From positions 141,364,361 to 141,428,360 of the forward strand of contig NC_079492.1 in assembly GCF_020520425.1 (NCBI RefSeq): a DNA stretch of 64,000 nucleotides, in the 5' to 3' direction. This DNA comes from Spinacia oleracea (Eukaryota; Streptophyta; Magnoliopsida; Caryophyllales; Amaranthaceae). Position numbers and translations under genes: made by a program. The notes below the pieces were generated by a model. It was not told where the DNA came from and did no database searches. It was given only the letters and a program-made list of their open reading frames with translations. Positions 36,686 through 49,130 of this stretch are shown here, piece after piece (the first letter of the stretch is position 1; each line of letters starts with the position of its first letter).

Positions 36686-36719
36686 TTTCTTTTATTGCAC
36701 TTCCGATGTTCGTTTATCC

Positions 36720-37225
36720 ATCTATTACAAAATATATTATTATCTTTATTGGTCCAAACATGATGGGCCGTGATACAGAAAATTTAGGCATACACCAAAT
36801 TGTCAATATATAGATGAATTATTAGAAAGATGAAGTGACACCGTTAACAAAATCTAATGTGTATCATGTACGTGTATTCAAATAAGACAACTCTTTTATC
36901 ATTATCGTGTCCTGACTCTTTCCTTTTAAATTATGATAAGAATCGCTAATTTGTGAATTTGTGGTACTCAGGGTTGTTTTTGTTTTCTAAGTGGACCAGT
37001 TTCTTTTTCTTGGCATGTTCTAATAATTGATATATGTGTGGATGGCTGGATGCCTAAGATAATTAAGTACAGTGTTCCGATTATGTTGTTGTATAATTGG
37101 CTATAATAATTAAGCACATGCTAGTTGTGAACTTGTCCCTTTAATAGATGAACCAGTGGTCCCTCTAGTAAATGTACGAAATGTCGTTTTTCTTTTGTAA
37201 AAGGACCAGTTCCATATTTCTGAAA
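36720..37225. repeat. Dispersed non-coding repeat, inverted relative to 51025-51485
   Basis: Contains ggtccaaacatgatgg, ttaggcatacaccaaatt, and (reversed in the other copy) actcttttatcattatc. The reverse complement of 51290-51485 matches the left half. Shorter copies of the aaatgtcgtttttc...ggaccagtt core lie at 32219, 34258, 37180, 51030 and 27863. Confidence 0.6.
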
Positions 37226-37740
37226 ATTATTATATACACACGGTTGTTTTTATGTCCATTTATAGTCTCTCAAAATTTTCACATATACTGCTTCATATTT
37301 TTTTTACTAGGTAAGAAAAATTGACCTTACTGAATCAGTACCTATCAAAGGTTAACCAGTCTAGTAACGCGGGTCTTTGCTTAAGCCACTCCCAATCGTA
37401 GTTGATGTGGGTCGATCATGTAACCTCCAAGTAATTACAAGGTGAGTTCCCCACCAGGTTATCTTCTCCTCACATGTCAGCAGAAAATGTGAGTGGGTAC
37501 ACGATGCACATTCACCTTACATGACTACCATATTTTAGTGATTAAAATTGAGTGCCTATATACGATATGTCTCGAATTCAAATACCTCATTTTCTATTTG
37601 TAGTTTGTATTTTCTTCCTAACCCCTCATCCGCGCAAAAAAAAAAAAAAAAAAAAAAAAAAGAATGTGTTTTTCTTAACCTCTTCCAATATTCGATCTAT
37701 TCATTACTCCGTAGCAATAATTGTGTGGAACTAGGCTAGG

Positions 37741-38558
37741 CAGGCCCGACTCTAGGGGGTAGGGCAAGGGGTGCGACTGTCTATGGCCCAAGGCGGAAAG
37801 GGGCCAAAATAATAGCATGTCTAGTGCATTAGTACTAGGAATAAACAACGCATTAAATACACATATTATTCATTTGGCTCATTGGTAGAAACTAGGTGCT
37901 AAATTTTTATATGTACCACAGGTCTAGAGTTCGACTCCCCTCACTGTCATTATTATTTTGTTTAGTAATTTTTTTATTTAAATTTATTTTTTAGTAACTA
38001 ATTTTCTCATTTTGTAATATTTCGTACATATAGTGTCTTATTTAAACCTCTTATTTGTATTAGCTCTGTCCTTTAATCCTTTACAAGATAATTACGTTTT
38101 ACTTTAAGCTTATGTACATAGCATTTGGCTTTTATTACTCAGTTCTAATTGATGTACCTATACGTGGGCGAAAAAATGTTTATTTGATGGACTATGGATT
38201 TATAAGTTTTAAAATAGATATCAAATTTCAATGAAGACAAAATTATTTGAGACTTTTATATGCTCAAAATGAATCTTTATTTAAACAAAAAAAAAAAATC
38301 TTTATGCACATCAATTGTCTTGTAATTAAGTAAGTATTTATTTTATTGAAATATTTTAAGAGATCGACTACAGCAGGATTTTGAAATTCTAGGATCATGT
38401 GAAGGAGATATAATAATTTTTTATGGATTTGAATTCAACAATATAATGGATTTAACAAAAAAAATTATGATATTATTTCAGTTAAAGACGTATCAATTCG
38501 GAAGGAGCCCTAATCCCTTATTTCGCCTAGGGCCCTCAAAATGTCAGGACCGGGGCTG
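37741..38558. mobile_element. hAT element with perfect 8-bp target duplication
   Basis: Termini caggcccgactctag and (reverse complement) cagccccggtcctga, flanked by aggctagg on both sides (37733-37740 and 38559-38566). Near the right end is cgcctagggccctcaaaatg, shared with the element at 55542. Internal A-box-like tggctcattgg (37875-37885) and B-box-like agttcgactcc (37928-37938) form a tRNA-promoter-like module. No transposase. Confidence 0.88.
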
Positions 38559-38654
38559 AGGCTAGGTACAGTGTTCCAACTTTGTTGTGTATCATCGTCT
38601 AGATTAATTAAGCACGTGCTTACGATGCACGTAGATCGGTCGATAGGTGGTCGC

Positions 38655-39600
38655 TAGTCCTGGTTATTGGGCGGGTAGGGTCGGGTCAGGGCGGGTCAAT
38701 AGCGGGTCAATTGAATGTGTTAATGGATAGGGTCAGGGTCAGGGCCGAGAGGGTCAGGGTCGGGTCAGGGTCAACACTAAATTACAATAGGGTAATTAAC
38801 GGGCTTTTTTCTTAAGCTTCTTTTTGGTAAATGCGTTAAAGTCAAAGATGTAATATTCATGGAAAATGCTCATGGCTTCCTGTCATGAAAAACCTCCTGC
38901 ACAAACAAAAGAAATGCAAACTCTAAAAAGAAAGAGAGACACTAATAACAAATTAACAATCCATGAACACCAACATTTTGTCACCTCCCAGTCTCCCACT
39001 GATATAAAATCTCACCTTAATTTTCTCACTCCTCATTTTCCCCCAATTCAATTTCATCCTCAAACCCAATTCCATCATTCCTTCCTCCCTTACTCTTTCC
39101 TTTTTATCTAAATCGATTGATAATGGCAGTCTATTAAGAGCTTCAACAGATCGCATCCGTAGCGATGTTGTCGGATTCCATCGATCAATCATGCTTTTTA
39201 GCTCCTCATGTACTTCGCTGCGGGAACAATGGCAGATTGGCAGGTGTTGATGGAAGAATGTGCTCACATCGAGATTTACAACTCGATTTCAACTCAGAAT
39301 GTTGATGGAAGAATGTTCATGCCATTGTTGATTAATTTTCATTTTTCAGTGTTTTAACTTAAGAGAGAGAGAGAGTAATTCCAGCTTTCAAGAGATGAAG
39401 ATGTCTGGTAGTGGTATACTGGTATTGGCCCTTATTGCTTTTTAAGAAAAAATTTGGGCTTTTATCAGAACCCTATAAAATCCCTATATGCTATGACCCT
39501 ATAAATGACCCTGCCCAATAAAAATTTTAGGGTCAAGACCTTTTTAAATTGAGCCCGACCCTGTTGTCCGTTGGGCTACCCTGTCCAATAACCAGGCCTA
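38655..39600. mobile_element. hAT element, second family
   Basis: Termini tagtcctggttattggg and (reverse complement) taggcctggttattgg, flanked by gtggtcgc on both sides (38647-38654 and 39601-39608). The subterminal region is rich in gggtcagggtcgggtcaggg. The interior 38860-39300 carries mixed-frame ORFs without a recognisable domain, possibly a captured host fragment. Confidence 0.85.
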
Positions 39601-39892
39601 GTGGTCGCTAGTAGAAAAGTTGATTGAATGTAATAAAATATAGATAAGTATATGTGCCACATAGGCCTCTCATTATTACGCCATGTCACATCCAACACCG
39701 CACCTCATGAATTAAAAGTTACACTTCTTACCATCTTAGCAAGATACAATGTATGTTATATATTTCTATGTAAATAGAAAATATAATTTTTTTAAATGAA
39801 TAGTAATTAAAAATGAATCCGAAAAAGCAAAAGGGAATAAATTATTGTACTCATAAATGTACAATTCTTCTCTTTCCACATTATTCTTAAAA

Positions 39893-40160
39893 CGCTACAA
39901 TAAATTGTACAATTAATGTCGGAAAATCTCGTCGCTAAAGGCCAATAATTGTTGATTAATGACAAGATTTCCTGTCGCAAACCCGACATAAAAGGAGGCC
40001 GTCATTAATGGAAATTTTCGTCGTTAACCCATCGTAAAAGACATTAGCGATGGTTGTTCTCGTCTTTGTTTGATTGTTAGCCCTGTCGCAAAAGGCTTTT
40101 GCAACGGGATTTTTGACTCGTCGTTATTAGATTGTCATTAAGATACAAATTCTTGTAGTG
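39893..40160. mobile_element. CACTA-type MITE (copy 1)
   Basis: Ends cgctacaataaattgta (mutated cactacaa) and aaattcttgtagtg, TSD aaa. The interior is built of gtcgctaaagg / gacgggat / gtcgttaa motifs shared with copies at 50554 and 55308. Confidence 0.75.
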
Positions 40161-40988
40161 AAAATCTTGTGTGCAAATGGAGTGTAATTATTAGTAAAGA
40201 AGAGAGAAACATTGATATCAACTAATCACGAATAAGAGGAATCAATCTTGTTTTGATTTTTCGGATATGGGGCATATAATGGTAGGTTGTTTATCGACTG
40301 TTGATCTTGCGCCACCAGGAAAATCCGCTAACGACACCACCTATATTGACACATATTTACAAAAATAAACCTCACTAAAGGTAAACTCGGAGCAACGCCT
40401 GGAGACCACACAACTAGTTTATTGTGAACGGGGAGTATCAATTTTTAAATAGACATGTTTTACATTAAATTGTTGTACACCATGTATAAAAAAAGAAGTC
40501 AATAAATTGCTTAAATAATTTATTTTGCCATGTTTATTAGGGTTATTATAAAAAAAAAACTATTAAATTGATGTAGTTAGTAAAAGTTGTGCTTGAAAAA
40601 AAAAAGGATTACTTTGATTCAAAAAATGATTATTAATTATATCAAAGAAATTTAGTGTTTGATTTATTACAGTCACTATGCTTAATTAAAAGAGGAATTA
40701 ATTTTTCGAGCATTATAAACTTTATTTTCCACTATTTTTGTACGCGTGTTGTACATTTACACTGAAAATATCACTCACCTCCATCAAGTTGATATTCACA
40801 ACTATAAAAATTCCACCTTTTTTTTGTCTTTTCTTTTCATCCTAATATTACTATTGCAACACTAATGCATTTGTGTTGATTTTTTCCTTTAAACAAGGGC
40901 TTTTTTTTTTTTGCAATCAATAAAAATGTACATATTTAACATAAAAAATAACTAGCTCTCTCAATCATTAGGATTTAGGAGATAAAAA
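40161..40988. other. AT-rich spacer, no feature found
   Basis: Sequence between the CACTA MITE and the right arm of the inverted duplication. No ORF, repeat termini or RNA motif could be supported. Confidence 0.4.
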
Positions 40989-41149
40989 ACACCGAGTTCA
41001 ACTTTATTGATTATTACATAGTACAACCAGCAGATCAAACGAGCTCACGCGCGAAACAAAATATATAATATAGTATACTACTCCGTAATACATAACATTA
41101 ATCACGCTTAAATCACACTAGATTGGTCATTAACTGTTGAACAATACAT

Positions 41150-42643
41150 TTATATTGGTTTAGTCTCCATCTGGGTTTGCAACTTGTAGAAATTGATACC
41201 AGTGAACACACCATCATCCATGGAATACACAACTGTTTTGCCATCAACATGAACCTCTCGAACTGAATACGAGAATGGTACATCACAAGTACCGCTACTC
41301 GAAACCAGACGAATTGTTGCTTTCGTCATTGGCGGCACACTTGTGTTATATGTCAACTCCTTTTCATTTGTTTCAGTTTTACTCTCACCCCATTCATATG
41401 TTCCGGTGAACTGATCACCTGAGATTTCGATACCATTTTCAGTTATGAATGGAATGCCTGCTGATTTGATGTTTACTGGAACACCTAAACTCAATGAACC
41501 ACCATTTGTCCATCTACTAATTCTCTTGTCTACAAATCTAAACGAGTATTCGGTGGTGAAAGCATTTTCTGATGTATTATGAATTATATTAGTTGATAAC
41601 ACCACGGTTGCCTCGTCGTAGATCCTAGCATCGTCGAGGTGATACTCGATGTTGCTAACTTCTCTTGAAATTACTACCTCTTCCACCACAAATTTTGTCT
41701 CTCGTAAAATCGAATTCGCCTTACAAACAAGCTCTTTTGAGCTACCATCGATGAGACAAAATTTGTTGAGCGGCAACCCACGAAGGGCAATTTCGTTGGA
41801 GGAAATTTTGATGGGCAAAAATGTTTGGAAAATCCCTTTTTGAATTTCCATAGTTGCTAATTTCTGCTCATCAGTGTTAGTACTATCTGCAAATGGCTCG
41901 ACATCGATTTCGCCACCTTCGTGGGATGTCCAAAACCCATCTGCGTCACAGCTCTTGATAGACAGGGTACCGTCAGGGTTTGTGTACACCTCATGGATCA
42001 CACGAGCATCTTCTTTGTCGTCGACAGATGATCGAATACAAGGATGAGCACTACTTCTCTGATCATCAGAGCTCGTCACAAGGTATTTTCCATGAGTGGT
42101 GCTTTTGAAGGCAACACGTTTTGGCAAAATGACAAGAGTGCCCCAGTCTATGATTGTCACCACATCACTTGAGTTGATAACATCTTCTACTTCTTCCCTC
42201 AACTGTAAGCATTTTGAGAGGCTATCATCATCATCATCATCATCTTTGCTCAAAGAAGCATAAAGTTGGGATTGAACATGCTTGAATCGAAGGACTGTTC
42301 GGCCATAACCATCATGGTTTTCAACGATGATAGGCTCAAACAGTGTGGATGACCAAAGTGATTCATCTTCTTCTGGCTTTTCAGCAGCTGCAATGATCCA
42401 ACCTTCAGCTTCAGATTTCTTAACCAAGTACTTATTGTTGTGGCAACATCGCAAGTGAACCAGTTCCGTGTTTTCGTCGTCTTCTTTGCTCGACCTCTCT
42501 ATTGCGAACTTTGTGGATCTGCTCACGATCTCCTCGCCGGAAAAACGAAGATGCTTATGTGTTTTCCCTTCTTTTACATAACTTAAGTATTTGTTGTTCT
42601 TGTTTGATAATATTGCTGCACAAAGTGGCAATGATGCTACCAT
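41150..42643 (-). CDS. Amaranthin-like lectin with aerolysin-like domain (intronless copy B)
   Basis: 497 residues. Close paralogue of copy A (6124-7614) in inverted orientation, with the same two-agglutinin plus aerolysin-like layout and an intact frame. Start is MVASLPLCAA at 42643; the in-frame ATG seven codons upstream lies in the A-rich leader and is not favoured. Differences from A include a 7-Asp tract (12 in A), a 3-residue insertion after GKYLV, a 2-residue insertion near STNTDEQ, a 1-residue insertion (GDQFTG), and about a dozen substitutions such as V/L, S/N, K/Q and Y/F. A 32-bp insertion at the stop changes the last codon-stop pair from ATC TAG to ATA TAA without altering the terminal Ile. 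A conserved TATA (minus 42826-42818) lies upstream. Both copies look functional. Confidence 0.9.
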   Translation of the reverse strand: MVASLPLCAAILSNKNNKYLSYVKEGKTHKHLRFSGEEIVSRSTKFAIERSSKEDDENTELVHLRCCHNNKYLVKKSEAEGWIIAAAEKPEEDESLWSSTLFEPIIVENHDGYGRTVLRFKHVQSQLYASLSKDDDDDDDSLSKCLQLREEVEDVINSSDVVTIIDWGTLVILPKRVAFKSTTHGKYLVTSSDDQRSSAHPCIRSSVDDKEDARVIHEVYTNPDGTLSIKSCDADGFWTSHEGGEIDVEPFADSTNTDEQKLATMEIQKGIFQTFLPIKISSNEIALRGLPLNKFCLIDGSSKELVCKANSILRETKFVVEEVVISREVSNIEYHLDDARIYDEATVVLSTNIIHNTSENAFTTEYSFRFVDKRISRWTNGGSLSLGVPVNIKSAGIPFITENGIEISGDQFTGTYEWGESKTETNEKELTYNTSVPPMTKATIRLVSSSGTCDVPFSYSVREVHVDGKTVVYSMDDGVFTGINFYKLQTQMETKPI

Positions 42644-42817
42644 TTTCTTTTTCTTTTCTTTCAATTGCCTTTTTTTTTCTTTTTTTTTTTTGGAGGTAAG
42701 ACTAAGAGTGGGGGAACAAGCTAAGGGATGAGCTTTTTTTCAAAGGTAAATGAAAACTTCCTGGCTAGCTTGTTATAGAAGTACGTACGAAGTATATCAG
42801 TGGACAATATTATAAAG

Positions 42818-42826
42818 CTTTATATA
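42818..42826 (-). promoter_or_regulatory. TATA box of lectin copy B
   Basis: Minus-strand tatataaag, the mirror of 5940-5948. Confidence 0.5.
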
Positions 42827-44277
42827 TTTGAGTGGGTGGAATTAATGAACAGGTGAAATTGTAGGACTATATGTAAGAAAATTTTGACCCTAATTTTTGA
42901 TTCAATTCATACGGAGTTAAAAAAAATGTAAGAAAATTTTGACCCTAATTTTTTATTCAATTCATACGGAGTTAAAAAAAATTATTACGTGGAATCGTGC
43001 TAAATTCATTATAACGTGTATCGTCATAATATTTACATTATTTTTAGTAACAAATAATTAAATATATTGCTTATCAAAAAAAAAAAAAATTAAATATATA
43101 TCGATAGTTAAAGCAATGCGCATTAGTCATTAGAGAGTATTCGTCCATTAGTCATGACTTGATCATGAGGAAAGATAGAACACTAAAGATAAAATGGAAA
43201 TATGAGAGATAAGAAGTAAGGAATAGAGTGAAGCAGAACCTCGTAGAATGTAGAGATCGAGGACAAACGAAAATGAGATTGTTTAATTGAACTTTTTTTT
43301 ATTTTATTTTGGTGGGCAGAGTAAAAGTAGAAAAAGATCATCCAAACTTATTTGATCATCCATTAGGAATACGTACAAGGAATATGTTACAACATATTCT
43401 TACTTTCAAAAAAATCGAAAAAAAAATATCACCACCTAACTTAAATATTATTGTAATTGAATCCGTCTACATATTTTTCACGTGGACCTCTAGAGTCGTA
43501 TTCGAAAAATGAGTTATTGGGAGAGTGACACTATATATAAGGACCGGGGACCAAAATGAACCAATAACAATTCGACAGAGTAAAAGTTAGGAACCATAAT
43601 GGATGAATAATAATTTGGAGGGGCAAAAATAGCAGTACACTTCACAATAATAGACGTGGTCCATTTTTAGTAGGTCCTCGAAGCCAGCATTGGTTTTGCC
43701 TTACTTTTTTGGTATTATTAACCCGCGTTGTGCAATTGCATCAAGGACATCAATTCTTCTGCCTTCGCGTTTGTTAATTATAAACATCAAGATATCACAA
43801 AAACAAAAAAGAAGTTACCAAATTTTCTGCTTTGGTCATCCATTAGAGATACATGCAAGGAATATGTTACAGTATATTCTTATGTTCATTCAAAGAATCA
43901 AAAAATTATATCGTCAACTAGCTTAGATGGTTAAATCTTTAAATATTTTTGTGATTGAATCTCGTCTACATGTATATTTTTCTCGTGGACCTCCAGACTA
44001 ATAAAAAAATAGTTACTCCAAGAAAGACTATGTCACTATAGCTAGGGATCGTGGACCATAATGAACCAATAACAATTCGACAGACTATATCAATTTAGTA
44101 ACTTTTTGTAACTTTAACCTAATTTTGATTAACTTTTGTATTAGTAAAAAAAAATATAGATAAATATTTTAAAGGGTTAAATGATTAATTTTATACATTA
44201 TTAGTTCTTTTGAAGAAATAAGTTTTACTAAAATGAAAAAATTTATCACTGAAAAATAGATAACTTTTACATATATA

Positions 44278-45797
44278 TGTGTGAGGGGGTCGAAAAAGCG
44301 CGAGGCTAATGTGTGACCTTGTCCCTCGTGGGTGTGACGATTCTTTTTATTCAATCAAGTGTAATTGGATTTCCTGTGAGTATACACCCAATTGACTAGT
44401 AATATAGGAGTCGCCATTCAGTTTTTAACGACAATGAGAAAAACTGACAAAACCCGATTATCGTGACATAAAGGGAGTGCAATTATGTTTGACCACGATG
44501 GCCGTAGGTTCCCTTGTGATCTCTGGTGTGGGGATCTCTCAATATACACCCGCAAGGTAGAGATTGAGGGTTCGGGGGACTGTAACTACCGAGAGGAGTA
44601 GTTCGCTCGTCGATAACTCCAGAGGCAGGATATCCTTACTAGCTCAGCATAAATAATTGAAGGGACATGCATTAACTATTAAACTAATCTGAATTGATTT
44701 TAGCAATATGCAACATATAATACTAATTCGATCGTGATTATCTGATTTAAATAGTATTAAGGGACCTAGCATGATAATCCGATTTCCCAAAAATATTATA
44801 TTTGTTAGGCGTGATAGAACAATCATATTAGGTTAGTTTAACAGTTCATAAAAAGGGCGAGGAAAGCAGTTAAATCATCCAAAAGGGACACATTACAACG
44901 CACCCTTGAGAGGTGCGTCACGGTTCTCAGAAAACTAACCACTTTGACTTTGCTATTTCTCCTTTTTTATTTAACGAATCTCAATTATGGGACAAGATAC
45001 GTTCTGTTCGATTTATGGATCGATTGCGACAGAACGCGTGAACAGTTTCGCAGCGAGAGGCTTAGGCTAAGGGGTTTAGAGTCAATACTCATAATATATT
45101 ATGTGTTGTTGTGTGTTGTTTCACGTCGAAACTAGGGGCCTATTTATAGGGAAGAGTTCGTAGAAAGATAGAATTGCAGAGTTCTAATCCATAAAGAATT
45201 AGGAAAAAACACGTCCCAGGTAATTTCGGCGCCCAGCTCTGGGCGTCAAAGATTTCGGCGCCCAGGGCTGGGCGTTGAAAATAGAGATCCATGCAATTTC
45301 AGCGCCCAGGCTGGGCGTCAAAGATTTCGGCGCCCAGCTCTGGGCGTTGAAAGTGATGTCTGGGCCGAATTCTTTGTCAGATTCGGATTCCTGAAATCCG
45401 TAGAGTTTGAGATTAATTCGAGTCTTCTAGCGCGTATTAATTTTGTGACGGAATGCGTCTGGGCCCGTTACAAACTCTAGGCTCGTTAGGATTTCAATTA
45501 ATACGTAACTCTTATTTCCGAATCCTATTAGGAATAGGATTCTCGCAGTTTTCTATCTCATTTAGGATTTATGTTGGAATGCAACACCTAATTCTGACAG
45601 GTTTCTGTCTTTTATGATTTGCCACTTTTAGAAGCTACCTTTTACGGCAGTTACTATTTTTAGCAGGTTTCGGGTGAAATGAAATGGGGAATCGAGATTC
45701 GTTTATTTTATAGGAGATGCGTTGTCAAGTGGAGTTTTTATGCTTTCATCATCGAACCTTTCCCTTGCGGGAACGGGGATAAAAGTAGGTATCTACA
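44278..45797 (+). mobile_element. Solo LTR, Tat/Ogre-like gypsy
   Basis: Starts tgtgtgagggggtcg and ends ggtatctaca (TG...CA). Contains the family block aggagtcgccattcag (44408) and gcaaggtagagattgagggt (44552). Flanks atata and atatt match at four of five positions. No internal coding sequence or second LTR, so it is a recombination-derived solo LTR. It separates the lectin-promoter-like block at 43640-43830 from its relative at 45958-46200. Confidence 0.7.
45227..45355. repeat. GC-rich tandem repeat inside the solo LTR
   Basis: Four imperfect copies of ttcggcgcccagctctgggc followed by gtcaaaga or gttgaaa. Each unit is itself palindromic (gcgcccag/ctgggcg). Confidence 0.85.
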
Positions 45798-45957
45798 ATA
45801 TTCATAACTTTTAAGCATTTAAAGTTAACTTTTACTCCGATGTACAATATTTATTGTACACCCATTGTAAATAAGAATTTGTGTTACCCCGTAATAACAA
45901 GTCGGCAGACTATAGAGGATTAGGGACAATAATGGATCAATAATAATTTGGAGGGGC

Positions 45958-46200
45958 AATAATGGATCAATAATAATTTGGAGGGGCAATAATTCGCAAA
46001 GATGTGGTCCATTTTTAGTAGGTCCTGGAAGCCAGCATGGTTAATTATTGCCTTACTTTTTCGGTATTATTAACACACGCGGTGTAATTGCATCAAGCAC
46101 AATAATGTATTCTTCTGCATGCCTTCGCGTTTGTTAATTACAAACATATATCAAGAAATCAGAATATAAAAAATTGACCAAAATTTCTGCTTTTTAGTTT
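45958..46200 (+). promoter_or_regulatory. Upstream block shared between lectin gene 4 and the inverted arms
   Basis: The series tggtccatttttagtaggtc, aagccagcat, ccttactttt, ggtattattaac, gcaattgcatcaag-like and ccttcgcgtttgttaatta occurs here directly upstream of the gene at 46254. It also occurs at 43645-43830 and, inverted, at 4985-5125. It is likely an ancestral promoter segment of the cluster; its position relative to a TSS is unknown. Confidence 0.6.
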
Positions 46201-46253
46201 GCAAAGCTTCTCGCAAATACAGTACTCCGTATAATTAACTGGTATTTTCAGCC

Positions 46254-49130
46254 ATGGCGAGTTCATTGCCAGTGGCAGCAGTAATTTCAGAAAACAGAAC
46301 CCCGCAAAATCACTTGACATACAGCAAAAGAGAAGGAGGGGGGAATCTGTATTTTGAATCGTTCGACATAACGAGTCCGAAGGTAAAGTTTTTTATAGAG
46401 AGGAGCAGTAACAACAACAACCGAATGGTAATGGTGCATCTTCGCTGTTTTCACAACAACAGGTACTTAGTTAGGGAGTCTGAAACATCGCATTGGATAA
46501 ATGCAGACGCCAATGAAGTAGAAGAAGATACATCTCGATGGTCTTGCACACTTTTTGCTGTCGAAAATTTAACCCCCGGTGATCCAAATTTGCCACTTTG
46601 GACCACAACAAGACTCAGGTTTAGGCATGTCCAATCTGGTGCTTTCTTGTACGGTTATCTTCATCAAGGTATACATACTTCAATTTGTACTCTCTCCGGC
46701 TTAAAAATAAATAAATAAATAAAACTCCAATTGGATAATCTTCAAAAGACGGAGGGAGTAACACTACCTTATGACGTCAAATTTCGTTCAATTAATAAGC
46801 AAGAAAAAGTAAGGTGTAATTTATATTTAGAAACGGGGTGCATATATACTAACAAGATTGACAGCTATTGTATTATTAATTTCAAAAAAAATTATCAGGT
46901 TTTTTTTTTCTGAGCGGTCCAGTGGAAGATCCTCCCATGCATGTTTGAATTAAAAGCAAAGTAATTTATTATTTATGTTTAGGCTCCGTTATATTGGACT
47001 TATTTTGACTGAACTTATATTATCCGGACTTATTTGATTTTAACTTAACTTAACTGAAATTATTTGAACATGTATGAACTATTCTGAACTTATTTTATCT
47101 GAAATAAGTCAAAATAAGTCGTATAGAACAAAGACTTAATGTGTTTATCCGATCCGATCCTTTGGTTGATCAGGTAGCGGTACATCACGAATTCGTAGAC
47201 TTGGCATATACGTACAGGGCGAGAGCGGCGCTTCCAGCAATCCGACGTTATGGATTCGAATGACGGATTGGGAGTTGTTGACGATATTGCCGGAAGTGGT
47301 GGCCTTCAAAGGCAGCAATGGCAGATACTTGGCTACTGTGAGAAGGCAGAATATTCCTAACTGGGATCAAAACACACATCATTTGCAGTTTAGTAGCAAT
47401 GATATTGGTGATGAGGCAGTGCGGTTTGAGTTGGATAGTAATAATTTCAGGCACGATGGACTCATCCGCATCAGAAGCCTTCTCCGCGATTTTCGGCCTA
47501 CTCATGGATTTTGGAGATCCAACGGACAAAACAGGTATTTCCTTTTAAGATGACGTTTTATTTTATTTTACGCGTATGAGCCACGAGGGTAATATAAGCT
47601 ATAAATGGGGGTGGGGGGATTCGAACCTGAGACCTATTGTTCACATGCGCTCAGGGAAACATCAAGGGGGTCTTATCTTAAGACTTTGCTCATATGTCAT
47701 GTCAGCTTTCCACTAATATTTAATTAATTAAATTTTGTTAGCACTTCTCAAGACTCTTTCAAATTTAGTTCTTCACCCCTCAAACTCATATAAAGCATAT
47801 CAAATAATATAACATTTTAATTAATTTATTTTATTTAACTCACATATTGAGTCTTAAGTTGAGTCTTAGTTTTTCAAGACTCGATTTAAGACTTTGTTAA
47901 AACTAACTCACTTCAATGCTTCAAATTGATATGTCTGATCTTAAGACTACGTGAGTCATATGCCATGTCAGCAAAGTTCAAATCTTAAGACTTGGCGCTG
48001 ATGTTGCTCTCAGTCTTAACCAGTAGGTCAAGACATCATTGAGATGACGTTTTATGTTTGTCAATTAATGCATAATTTGGACGGTTACTTCGTAATATTT
48101 TTAAGATAATTTGTTTTTTATCACCTTTAAAATGCACAATTTTTGCTAGAGTAGTCATTTCAATAAAAGATCATACGTTCTTTCCGTTGATTTTTTCTCT
48201 CATGCCGATTATGATGCATTTATAATAATCTAAAAGTTGGAAAAAAAAAAAAAAAAGATCTTACGCGTACCTGATGTACAATAGATCTATTGTACAACGT
48301 TATAATTTTTACCCCTTTTGATAACTTTTAATATGATTTGGTTAACTTAATATTAATATGAAGTAATTTTTGGGGCATGAACTTTTTAAAAGAAAATGTC
48401 AATTCTCTAAAATGACCCTTGATGTGCATGTTTGATTAGGGAAATCGTGGTAAGCACCAGCCTAGCCGGAACCGATTTTCGAGGCGTAAAAGTTGATGAT
48501 GCTGATATGGCTTTCGACGGTGGACTTTGTTATAGTCGGCGATTCCCTAATAATGTGCTTCATTTGGGTACTGAAACAACAATTACAAGAGAGGCCATAG
48601 TTAGAGTAGAAGAGCCAGTTCTTTCAAGACAAGTTTATAATGTGAATTATCGCCTTGAAGATGCTAGGATTTATGATCAAACTCCCATTGTGTTGGCTTC
48701 TTTCCCAGTTACTAATAATTCACAAACTGAGTTGGTCAGAACCATCGGGTTTAATTACGAGGATAAAACAGAAACTACTTGGAATGCCTTTCTTTCCTTT
48801 CATCTTGGTGTAAGAATAAGGATTCGAGCAGGGAAACCATTAATATTTGGTGCTAGTATCCAAATAAATGCAACTTTTGATGCAGAATATGAATGGGGGG
48901 AAACTAAAACTGAAACTATAACTCTAACGGATTCTGCCACCATACGTGTGCCGCCGATGAGTAGTGTGGTGGCCAGACTAGTCGCCACCCGAGGAAGATG
49001 TGATATACCTTTCTCTTATACTGTGCGCGACGTCCTTACTACTGGCCAAACCCGTATTTCTCAAGTTGATGGCGGTGTTTTCAATGGCGTTAACAATTAC
49101 AACATTGATCTTACCGTGGATCCAGCTTAG
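46254..49130 (+). CDS. Amaranthin-like lectin with aerolysin-like domain (three-exon copy)
   Basis: Exons 46254-46668, 47174-47534 and 48440-49130. Introns 46669-47173 and 47535-48439 are both GT-AG, and the frame is kept through phase 1 and phase 2 junctions. 489 codons including the stop. The first exon starts MASSLPVAAVIS and encodes most of agglutinin domain 1. Exon 2 crosses the domain junction (WELLTILPEVVAFKG) without an intron there, unlike the gene at 1674. Exon 3 finishes domain 2 and carries the aerolysin-like domain (VEEPVLSRQVYNV, DARIYDQ, YEWGETKTE, VPPMSSVVARL). No signal peptide. Both introns contain MITE-type repeats. Exon borders are inferred from frame continuity and alignment with the intronless paralogues; an exon-extending ORF past 46668 is intron read-through. 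Confidence 0.87.
46690..46758. mobile_element. Short Stowaway-like MITE in lectin gene 4 intron 1
   Basis: Ends ctctctccggc and gacggagggag flanked by TA; 69 bp. Confidence 0.6.
46981..47140. mobile_element. MITE-like inverted repeat in lectin gene 4 intron 1
   Basis: Left gttatattggacttattttg and right (reverse complement) gttctatacgacttattttg form imperfect terminal repeats. The interior is AT-rich (gaacttat repeats). Confidence 0.5.
47649..48020. mobile_element. MITE in lectin gene 4 intron 2
   Basis: gggaaacatcaagggggtct...taagact at the left and (reverse complement) gagagcaacatcagcgccaa...taaga at the right. Aagactta-type motifs recur internally. Just upstream, 47597-47645 has a B-box-like ggttcgaatcccc on the minus strand. 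Confidence 0.55.

Larger units (their letters stand above)
40989..43807. repeat. Right arm of the 2.8-kb inverted segmental duplication
   Basis: Reverse complement of 4960-7746. Outside the arm, the 43840-44100 segment is itself a tandem, more divergent copy of 43330-43600 (catccattag...aggaatatgttac to ggacc...aaccaataacaattcgacag). Confidence 0.85.

Noticed and set aside
46731-46913. ORF in lectin gene 4 intron 1
   Set aside because: Overlaps a Stowaway MITE and has no similarity to the paralogues.
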